From Bacteroidetes bacterium endosymbiont of Geopemphigus sp. (GTDB lineage Bacteria; Bacteroidota; Bacteroidia; Flavobacteriales; Blattabacteriaceae), in contig NZ_PEIH01000005.1 in NCBI RefSeq assembly GCF_002904345.1, positions 488,449 to 552,448 on the forward strand: a DNA stretch of 64,000 nucleotides, written 5' to 3'. Of the stretch, positions 57,151-64,000 are shown in pieces. Both the position numbers and the translations under genes were made by a program. The notes below the pieces were generated by a model. The model ran no database searches and was not told the DNA's origin. It saw only the letters and a list, made by a program, of their open reading frames with translations. Positions within the stretch are counted from its first letter, which is position 1. Every line of letters starts with the position of its first letter.

Positions 57151-58959
57151 TTAATTCTTACTTTGATTTTTCTTTAAAGATTGTTGTTTTTGAGCTTCTT
57201 TCATCATTTTTTGCAGTCGCTCCTGCCATAGACTCTTTTTTTTAGGCTTAGATTTATTCTCCTGTATTCTCTTATGAATGCTCTTTTCGTCAAGTATGTA
57301 GCGCTTAATAATAAAGATAAGCGCGATATTAAGGGTGTTTGATACAAAGTAATATAATGAAAGACCTGAGGCGTAACTGTTGATAAACAAAAGCATCATA
57401 AGGGGCATTAAATATATCATAAATCTTATATCAGGCATCCCTTCTTGTCCAGGCTGGCTCATATTGCCGCTTCCGCTTATTTTAGTGTAGACTAACAAAG
57501 CTCCGGCATAGAGCAAGGTGAATAAACTCACATGATCTCCGTAAAGAGGCACAGAAAAAGGCAGATGGTAAATCGAATCATAAGAGGTCAGATCATCAGC
57601 CCAAAGGAAAGGTCGCCCGCGCAAATTAATAACGGTCGGGAAAAATTTAAAAAGCGCGTAAAAAATAGGAATCTGTAAAAGCGCCGGTAAACAGCCCGAC
57701 ATGGGATTGACGCCAGTTTTTCGATAAAGTTCTATGGTGGCCTGTTGTTTTTTTAACGGGTTCGCTCCCTTAAGTTTTGCATTGAGCTCCTCTATCTCGG
57801 GACGGATGACTTTCATCATCGCACTAAGCCTATACTGCCGATATGTAATGGGCGAGAGAATAAGTTTCACCACAATAGTCATCAGAATTATGATAATACC
57901 GTAGTTAAGTTGTGTTTTTTCGAGAAGCTGGAAGATCACCAGGAAAAAATACTTGTTTAACCATTTGAGAATACCCCAGCCAAAGGGAATGACATCTTCA
58001 AAATTCTGACCGTAAGCCTTGAGTAAATCGTAATTAAGAGGGGCAAAATACCACTCTCCTTTATAATCAAGCTCATTAGAAACTAACTCTAGAGGAGCCG
58101 ATACCTGAAACCATTTAAGATCGGATTTAGAATGAAGTGTTTTTGATTGGATTTTCACCTCTTTAAAAGCTTGCTCTGAAGAAAGTATGCTGGTGAAAAA
58201 TTGCTGTTTATTGGCGAGCCAGTTAGCTCCTCGCACCTCTTCCTCATCCTGACCGGTTTCACTTAGATATTTTACTTTTTCTCTGTTTCTATAGGCATAA
58301 TACATCTGAGTGTAATTATTTTCCCAATTAGAGCTCTTTTCAAAGCTCATTGCCTTTTGTTTCCAGTTTAGGGAAACAGAATCGGCCAGAGCAAAAGAAA
58401 GAATACCGCGAGTCCTTATGTTAAAATCTAATTTATAAGCTTCTTTTTTAGGCAATACATAAGTATAATTCAATTCTCCTCCGGAAGGCAAGAGCGCTCT
58501 CATCGTCAATTTGTAATGAGTATAGGTTTCCTTCAAATCAGGTGTAAAAAACAAAGACCGGCTTGATATCTTTTCCTTTTGCAAATTTTGCAAGTTCAGC
58601 CCAAAAGAAAAAGTACCCGGTTTTACCAAATAAAGATCCGTGGGGTGATCAGCATTTTTATGATCATAAGCATTATACTGCTTCAGTAATACTTCGTTGA
58701 TTTCTCCACCTAAGTTAGAGACCTTTACACGTAAGACATCATTTTCCAGAATGCTCTCGCCAGTTTTACCCGTATTAAGAGGATGAGCAAGAGGTTTTTC
58801 AAGAGCTTCCACTGGAGTGAAAGATTTGCTTAAAGAAGATGTCTTATCATTAATTGTCTGCTGCTCAAAAGGCTTATTAAAATAGATAAATCCAATCAAA
58901 ATAAGAGAGATCAAAACGGAACCTATTAAAGAGTTGTAATCGATTTTTCTAACTTGCAT
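57151..58959 (-). CDS. yidC: Membrane protein insertase YidC/OxaA
   Basis: YidC inserts and folds inner-membrane proteins, with or without SecY. It has 602 residues: an N-terminal anchor (about 10-26), a large periplasmic beta domain (about 60-330), and a conserved five-helix core with ILSPITYRQYRLSAMMKVIRPE and GVNPMSGCLPALLQIPIFYA. The tail is basic (KSKPKKKSLWQ and onward), as often in Bacteroidetes. It follows pyrG by ten bases, so the two form an operon. Confidence 0.96.
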   Translation of the reverse strand: MQVRKIDYNSLIGSVLISLILIGFIYFNKPFEQQTINDKTSSLSKSFTPVEALEKPLAHPLNTGKTGESILENDVLRVKVSNLGGEINEVLLKQYNAYDHKNADHPTDLYLVKPGTFSFGLNLQNLQKEKISSRSLFFTPDLKETYTHYKLTMRALLPSGGELNYTYVLPKKEAYKLDFNIRTRGILSFALADSVSLNWKQKAMSFEKSSNWENNYTQMYYAYRNREKVKYLSETGQDEEEVRGANWLANKQQFFTSILSSEQAFKEVKIQSKTLHSKSDLKWFQVSAPLELVSNELDYKGEWYFAPLNYDLLKAYGQNFEDVIPFGWGILKWLNKYFFLVIFQLLEKTQLNYGIIIILMTIVVKLILSPITYRQYRLSAMMKVIRPEIEELNAKLKGANPLKKQQATIELYRKTGVNPMSGCLPALLQIPIFYALFKFFPTVINLRGRPFLWADDLTSYDSIYHLPFSVPLYGDHVSLFTLLYAGALLVYTKISGSGNMSQPGQEGMPDIRFMIYLMPLMMLLFINSYASGLSLYYFVSNTLNIALIFIIKRYILDEKSIHKRIQENKSKPKKKSLWQERLQKMMKEAQKQQSLKKNQSKN

Positions 58960-58969
58960 ATATGGTGAT

Positions 58970-60580
58970 TTATTTAGATAAAAAAGCTTCCGCAGCTTTT
59001 ACAAAATGTATAAATAGTGGATGTGGGTTAGCTACCATACTTTTATATTCAGGATGGTATTGAACTCCTATAAAAAAAGGATGTCCTTTAAGTTCTATCG
59101 CTTCAATCAGACCTGTTTCGGGATTGACACCTGAAAACTTCATGCCTGCTCTAGAAAAGACCTCTAGATAATCGGAATTAAATTCATAACGATGCCTGTG
59201 ACGCTCACTTATTTCTTCCTTGGCATAAATATCCCAGAGAAGAGAATTCTTTTCAACACTACAACTCCAGGCGCCTAAACGCATGGTTCCGCCCTTTTGG
59301 GTCAATACTTTCTGAGCTTCCATCAGATCGATAACAGGATGTTCTGCATTTGGATAAATTTCCGCGCTTTGCGCATCTATACCTAAAACATTTCTTGCAA
59401 ATTCAACAGCTGCTATTTGCATACCTAAACAAATACCCAAGAATGGAATTTTATGATTCCTGGCATACTCTACAGCTAGTATTTTTCCGTTAATCCCACG
59501 TTTTCCAAAACCAGGAGCTACAATAATACCTAAGGTATCTTTGAAAGATTTAGATATATTTTTTTCATTAATACCGCCGGAGTATATCCAACGAATTTTT
59601 ACACGTACTTCATTATAAGCTCCTGCATGTATTAGCGCTTCATTAATAGATTTATAAGCGTCATGAAGGTTTATATATTTACCAACAAGCGCAATAGTGA
59701 TCTCTTTTTTGGGATTTTTATACTTTCTTAGAAAATTTTGCCAGATTGATAAATCAGGTAAGACAGCATGAGAAAGGTCTAAATCGCTCAACACTGACTG
59801 GTCAAAGCCTTGCGCAAATAATAACTCTGGAACATCATAGATCGTATCGGCGTCTATAGACTCGAATACCCTTCCGGACCTGACGTTACAAAAAAGAGCC
59901 AGCTTATCACGAAGCTCTCCAGAAACAGCTTCCTGGCTACGGCATACCAAAAGATCCGCCTGTATGCCGCTCTCCATGAGATAACGCACTGAATGCTGGG
60001 TAGGCTTGGTTTTAAGCTCACCGGTAGTATTTAGAAAGGGTAATAAGGTTAAATGAATAACCAAACTATTGGCAGGGCCAAGCTCCCATTTGAGCTGACG
60101 CACCGCTTCTATATAAGGCAGGCATTCGATGTCTCCGACGGTTCCGCCGATTTCGGTGATAATAATGTCGTATTGATTCGAACTACCCAGTAATTGAATT
60201 CGTCGTTTGATCTCATCGGTAATATGTGGTATGACCTGTACGGTTTTTCCTAAATATTCCCCACGGCGTTCTTTTTCGATAACGGTTTGATAAATGCCTC
60301 CTGAGGTCACATTATTGGCCTGCGAAGTAAAATCATTAAGGAAACGCTCGTAGTGTCCTAAATCCATATCGGTTTCAGCGCCATCTTCCGTGACAAAGCA
60401 CTCGCCATGCTCATAAGGATTGAGTGTACCCGGATCTATATTGATATATGGATCGAGTTTTTGAATAGTTACCTTATAGCCACGCGCTTGTAGTAACATT
60501 CCTAAAGAGGCCGAAACGATGCCCTTACCTAAGGAAGAAGTTACCCCTCCAGTGACGAAAATATATTTGACCTGTGACAT
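58970..60580 (-). CDS. pyrG: CTP synthase
   Basis: PyrG makes CTP from UTP, ATP and glutamine. It has 536 residues. The synthase domain begins with FVTGGVTSSLGKGIVSASLG and holds DPYINIDPGTLNPYEHGE. The class I glutaminase domain has GICLGMQ with the nucleophile Cys near 382 and HPEY late. CTP also feeds CdsA, encoded nearby. A TAGTTTTG box lies 24-31 bases upstream. Confidence 0.98.
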   Translation of the reverse strand: MSQVKYIFVTGGVTSSLGKGIVSASLGMLLQARGYKVTIQKLDPYINIDPGTLNPYEHGECFVTEDGAETDMDLGHYERFLNDFTSQANNVTSGGIYQTVIEKERRGEYLGKTVQVIPHITDEIKRRIQLLGSSNQYDIIITEIGGTVGDIECLPYIEAVRQLKWELGPANSLVIHLTLLPFLNTTGELKTKPTQHSVRYLMESGIQADLLVCRSQEAVSGELRDKLALFCNVRSGRVFESIDADTIYDVPELLFAQGFDQSVLSDLDLSHAVLPDLSIWQNFLRKYKNPKKEITIALVGKYINLHDAYKSINEALIHAGAYNEVRVKIRWIYSGGINEKNISKSFKDTLGIIVAPGFGKRGINGKILAVEYARNHKIPFLGICLGMQIAAVEFARNVLGIDAQSAEIYPNAEHPVIDLMEAQKVLTQKGGTMRLGAWSCSVEKNSLLWDIYAKEEISERHRHRYEFNSDYLEVFSRAGMKFSGVNPETGLIEAIELKGHPFFIGVQYHPEYKSMVANPHPLFIHFVKAAEAFLSK

Positions 60581-60603
60581 AGTAAAAAATCCTGAGATCG
60601 CTG

Positions 60604-60611
60604 CAAAACTA
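60604..60611 (-). promoter_or_regulatory. Bacteroidetes -7 box (TAGTTTTG) for pyrG-yidC
   Basis: TAGTTTTG on the minus strand matches TANNTTTG and lies 24-31 bases before the pyrG ATG. Several TTTG copies lie too close upstream, none at 19 bases. Confidence 0.4.
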
Positions 60612-60619
60612 CAAACAAA

Positions 60620-61394
60620 ATTTCAAGGAATCCTTTTAGTAGTAATGAGAAAGCTTTTTCAATGAGTAAGAGCCATTGCCTTTATTGATTGTTTTCTTTG
60701 CTCAGAATATTCAGATCTGTTGCTTTATACTCAGGTTATTCTCTCATGGCTTTAAGCAATACCATTCTATAGCTGAGAGAAGATTTAGCTTTTACTCATC
60801 GCTGAGAAGTAGGGAACTCTTGTGTTCTAAATATGTATTTAGCTTATCGATCCTTATCTTGAGCTTCTCTTTAGCTAAGGATCTATATACCTTCCCTTGA
60901 CATTATGCTTGATTAAGAACTTTAGCATCTATTACGCTGATCGATACAGAAAAAGGGTAGCTCAATTCCAGAGATTGAGCCAAGCGGTATTTATATTTCT
61001 TCTCTATAGTGAGCTTTTTAAAAGCTACGCTCATTTCTATGGCTTCCGTAAGTTTTTCAAGAATATACGATACTATCTATTAGAGCTTTAAACTCTCGCT
61101 TTCTTTCATGATGTTTGTATGGTTTTAGCTAAAAGGCTCGACAAGAGCCTTGAGGGCTTTTGAAACCTTTGGTTTATATTGTTTAAATAAGAGATTTTGA
61201 AATAAGAGACGTCAACATTTATGTGTCGCTAAGCGAAGCTATCCTTAGATTACTATGGGAATAGCCAGACCGGATAACTTATGCTAAGTATATAGCTATG
61301 ATCTGAAAACGCTAAGTTTTTTCTTTATAGATTATAAGGGTTGATGGTCTCATGGAAATAAATGTATGATACTATTATTCAAATAAGCAATACA
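60620..61394. other. Decayed DNA upstream of pyrG
   Basis: No intact gene. On the minus strand between about 60680 and 61090 a nearly open stretch reads KLTEAIEMSVAFKKLTIEKK, SLELSYPFSVSISVIDAKVL and SLAKEKLKIRIDKLNTYLEH with stops between. It resembles a real, Lys/Glu-rich helical protein that I cannot name. Positions 61100-61390 show nothing. Confidence 0.4.
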
Positions 61395-61793
61395 ATGAAG
61401 ATTATATTGCATAATACTATATACAGACTTAAACAATTTATTGATTATAATTCTATTAGTATTCGTGAATTTCTCAAAAGAGCTGGTATATCTCATGGCT
61501 TGCTTCGACAAGTGAGAACTATAGGTTCAGATAAGTTGAAAAACATATTGTCCACATATACTGAACTTAACCCCGAATGGTTCCTGACGGGTCATGGCGA
61601 AATGCTTAAAAACGAAACTGCAGAAACTACTTCCGATAAAGCCTCCGTATCCTCAACTGAAATGAATCGTGATTGCAAAATCAAAATACTCAAAAAAAGA
61701 CTTGACGATAAAATTACTCAAGATTTAGAAAATCAATTAACCTTAAAAGGACGCATTATAGAAACGAAAGATGAGTTTATCAAAAGAACTTAA
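61395..61793 (+). CDS. Helix-turn-helix transcriptional regulator (Bacteroidetes small XRE-like)
   Basis: It has 132 residues from ATG 61395; an in-frame ATG 33 bases earlier is less likely. The N-terminal 75 residues read IYRLKQFIDYNSISIREFLK, RAGISHGLL and LSTYTELNPEWFLTGHGEML. This is the standard plan of small Bacteroidetes HTH regulators (helix-turn-helix, then the NPEWLLTGKGEML close). The C-terminal part is a charged coiled-coil-like region. It is the only intact gene in a 2.1 kb decayed gap; its target is unknown. It may descend from a phage or mobile element repressor. Confidence 0.75.
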   Translation: MKIILHNTIYRLKQFIDYNSISIREFLKRAGISHGLLRQVRTIGSDKLKNILSTYTELNPEWFLTGHGEMLKNETAETTSDKASVSSTEMNRDCKIKILKKRLDDKITQDLENQLTLKGRIIETKDEFIKRT

Positions 61794-62212
61794 AAACAAG
61801 AAAAATATTTCTTATTAAGCAGGTTTACTACTTATTTTTTACTTTATTTACATAAATAAATCTTCTGTTTATTAAATTTCTTTTCTCTAGTTTATAATGA
61901 AGCGTTTTAAGCCTTCACTTTGTTAAGAAAGCAGAGAAGTTTTGTGAAGGGGATTATATACTTGCTCTTGAGAGGATTCTAAACACATATAATTAAAGTA
62001 TTCTATAATTATTTTTATTTGTTCATTAGACTATATTTAAAAAAAGTTTTTATGTGGTAAGCAACCAGGGTGGTTAAGCTAAAAAAAGTGCATATAATTA
62101 ACATAAAAGACTTCTCTAAGAAAAACGCATTTCTAAAACACAAAGCTTTATATGATAATATTCCTACTAACAATAAATGAAAAGATGATCTCTACCTTAG
62201 TAGGTATACACA
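61794..62212. other. Intergenic region, no gene seen
   Basis: About 420 bases of A+T-rich DNA after the HTH gene. No open frame with protein-like composition, no tRNA, no clear terminator. Confidence 0.5.
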
Positions 62213-62638
62213 TGTGGAAATATATATTTTCAGTCCTGTTGTTGATTTTCATAGAGCGAAACGGGCAATAAATAGCGATAATGGGAGTGGAAAATTGGAC
62301 CTTCCCGCGCCCTTTCCACAATACGGAACCTCGAGAAGGCTAGTAAGGGGCTCGATAAGAAAATATTTAAGATCCTTCTATCGCATGATCCCAGCTATTT
62401 CAATGCGAAGGTAAAGAAATTCCCTAAAAACATTCACCTTATTCTTGCGTGCCACACCCACGGTATACAATTCGAAATTGAAATACCAAGCTAGATCAAA
62501 TGGAGCCCCATAAAATATCGTTATCCTAAATGGGAAGGGCTTTATGAAGAAAACGATCGGTACTTATATGTCAATAGCGTATTCGGTTATTTGACCTTTC
62601 CGGGCAGAGTAGGAATATGGCTGGTAATCACGGTTTGA
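62213..62638 (+). pseudogene. Metallophosphoesterase (calcineurin-like), C-terminal part, broken
   Basis: Reading across frames: FIERNGQ-stop-IAIMGVENWTFPRPF (about 62235-62310), LEKASKGLDKKIFKILLSHD then PSYFNAKVKKFPKNIHLILA (about 62330-62440), CHTHGIQFEIEIP (metal ligands CHTHG), and RYPKWEGLYEENDRYLYVNS then FGYLTFPGRVGIW with a stop at 62636. This matches the end of Bacteroidetes membrane-associated metallophosphoesterases of the YkuE type. At least three stops or shifts, and the N-terminal metal motifs are absent. Confidence 0.85.
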
Positions 62639-62691
62639 CGCTCAAAAGTCAATTAAGCGTTTAGTAAGGGTTTTGTGTAAGAAATTAACTT

Positions 62692-64000
62692 TTAAAGTTT
62701 CAATTCATCAATAATATCTTGAATTTTATCATTAAGCTTTTTTTTCACCCGAGGGTAATCTTCCACACTGGACAAGGGGGATTTTACACAGAAATAAAAT
62801 TTGATTTTAGGTTCCGTTCCTGACGGTCGCAAAGCAATCTTTGTATCGTCCTGAGTATAATAGATCAACATATTAGAAGGGGGAAAACGCAAAGCAATCT
62901 CTTGCTTATCGGGAAATATTTTTCTTGTAGAATTTTGATAATCTTCAACGGCGATCACTCGAGAGCCTCCGATGCTTTGCAGCGGGTTTATACGCCAGCT
63001 TTTCATGATCTCAGCGATTTCCTTAGCTCCCGAGGCGCCTTTACGCGTGAGCGTAATAAGTTTTTCTTCATGGCAATCCAGATGTACGTAAATTTCTAGT
63101 AATTTTCGATAAGCACTGGATCCTTCGGCTTTGGCAGCGGAAGCTAAATCAGCCATAAGCAACATAGAGGTAATAGAGTCTTTATCACGCACAAAATCTC
63201 CTACCATGAAACCGTAACTCTCTTCCCCTCCCCCTATAAATAAGGCTTGTCCTTCACGTTCACGAATTAATTTTGAGATCCATTTAAATCCTGTAAACAC
63301 TTTCTCATAATCGACACCGTATTTACCGGCCAATGCTGAAAAAATATCTGAACTTACCAAAGTAGAGGCTATAAACGAAGGTTGATTCAGACGGCCTTTG
63401 ATTTTCAATTGTTTTAACAGGTAGTCTATCAACAGAGTGTTGGTTTGATTGCCGCTAAGCAATACAAACTCTCCCTGTTCATCGCGAAGAGCTACTCCCA
63501 GACGATCGGCATCCGGATCCGTAGTAAAAACAAGATCTGCCTGCTGCGCCCTTGCTTGCTCAATGGCCATAAAAAAGGCAGAGGGTTCTTCGGGATTAGG
63601 TGAGCTTAACGTAGAGAAATTCCCATCGGGAATTGCTTGCTTCTCTACCACAGAAAAGCTTTCAAAGCCGGCGCGACGAAAGGCCTCCGGGGCTATGGCG
63701 ATAGCAGTTCCATGTAATGGACTAAGCACAATGCGCAAATCTTTCTTTCCCAAAGCACTGAATGAGGAGTTATTTATAGCCGTTTTTATAAAAGCTTCAT
63801 CCATAGCAGTACCTAGACTATGAATAAGAGAAGAATTGCCTTTAAAATCGATATCTTCAACAGAGATTTCTTGAATTTCCTTTAAAATATATTGATCATA
63901 AGGAGATACCAGCTGCGCCCCGTCTTCGCCATACACTTTATAACCATTATATTCAGGTGGATTGTGCGAGGCGGTAATCATAATGCCGGCAAAGCACTGT
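62692..64000 (-). CDS. Phosphoglucomutase/phosphomannomutase (phospho-sugar mutase), N-terminus outside window
   Basis: The frame is open from the window edge to a stop at 62692, so at least 436 residues are visible and the first ~130 lie beyond 64000. The visible start contains the phosphoserine loop TASHNPPEYNGYKVY. Metal loop DPDADRLGVA, sugar-binding GGEESYGFMVG and the phosphate-binding RPSGTEPKIKFYF follow in order. It interconverts glucose- or mannose-1- and 6-phosphates. Length suggests the large (about 570-residue) Bacteroidetes form, which acts on glucose and mannose phosphates; the preference is not readable here. Confidence 0.93.
   Translation of the reverse strand, partial: QCFAGIMITASHNPPEYNGYKVYGEDGAQLVSPYDQYILKEIQEISVEDIDFKGNSSLIHSLGTAMDEAFIKTAINNSSFSALGKKDLRIVLSPLHGTAIAIAPEAFRRAGFESFSVVEKQAIPDGNFSTLSSPNPEEPSAFFMAIEQARAQQADLVFTTDPDADRLGVALRDEQGEFVLLSGNQTNTLLIDYLLKQLKIKGRLNQPSFIASTLVSSDIFSALAGKYGVDYEKVFTGFKWISKLIREREGQALFIGGGEESYGFMVGDFVRDKDSITSMLLMADLASAAKAEGSSAYRKLLEIYVHLDCHEEKLITLTRKGASGAKEIAEIMKSWRINPLQSIGGSRVIAVEDYQNSTRKIFPDKQEIALRFPPSNMLIYYTQDDTKIALRPSGTEPKIKFYFCVKSPLSSVEDYPRVKKKLNDKIQDIIDELKL

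Overview
The window is a stretch of an A+T-rich bacterial chromosome from the Bacteroidetes, most likely a flavobacterium-like lineage (Flavobacteriales) living as a host-associated symbiont. The pointers are: the S10/spc/alpha ribosomal super-operon running rpsL-rpsG-fusA-rpsJ...rplQ; the neighbourhood birA / rsfS-ftsH-LUD-cdsA-psd; a gpmI-HAD-map cluster; a YtxH/holin-like pair; Bacteroidetes promoter boxes (TTTG, 19 bases, TATATTTG upstream of rplM); C-minus S4, S14 and L36; and remnants of the flavobacterial exosortase XrtF. The species cannot be named from the sequence.

Layout. 1-1197: N-terminal part of a fused 2-oxoacid dehydrogenase E1 (minus). 1316-7051: ndk, broken pepD, broken LpoB-like and COG3014-like lipoprotein genes, then intact lemA and two TPM-domain genes. 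7067-8998: membrane sulfatase/LtaS-like enzyme. 9063-11702: valS. 11809-13284: DUF1573 protein and a small envelope cluster. 13422-17544: aminotransferase-murB-lpxK-PNP operon. 17541-18006: broken uspA. 18117-19415: enolase. 19496-36373: one uninterrupted minus-strand run of 29 translation, secretion and transcription genes, including rpmJ (38 codons). 36374-40059: about 3.7 kb without an intact gene, with decayed ankyrin-repeat and PorT-type outer-membrane genes. 40060-42815: map, a broken HAD gene, gpmI. 42816-44880: remnants of xrtF, its associated protein and apbE. 44942-47595: rplM-rpsI-rpsB-tsf operon. 47935-49863: dnaK. 49995-51760: broken yaaA and DUF6263 gene. 51783-57147: small lipoprotein, psd, cdsA, LUD protein, ftsH, frameshifted rsfS, birA. 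57151-60580: yidC, pyrG. 60581-62691: decayed DNA holding one intact HTH gene and a broken metallophosphoesterase. 62692-64000: phosphoglucomutase/phosphomannomutase, partial.

How it fits together. The intact genes cover translation, chaperoning and proteolysis (DnaK, FtsH), membrane insertion (SecY, YidC), phospholipid synthesis (CdsA, Psd), lipid A (LpxK), peptidoglycan (MurB), lower glycolysis (Eno, GpmI) and nucleotides (Ndk, PNP, PyrG). The broken genes are accessory: peptide salvage, stress proteins, penicillin-binding-protein activators, protein sorting, flavinylation, surface proteins and host-interaction-type repeats. At least eleven recognisable pseudogenes lie beside more than 40 kb of undamaged housekeeping genes, so the genome appears to be in active reduction while keeping a Gram-negative envelope. 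I found no tRNA, rRNA, CRISPR array, insertion sequence or intact novel system. The most informative content is the set of gene remnants.
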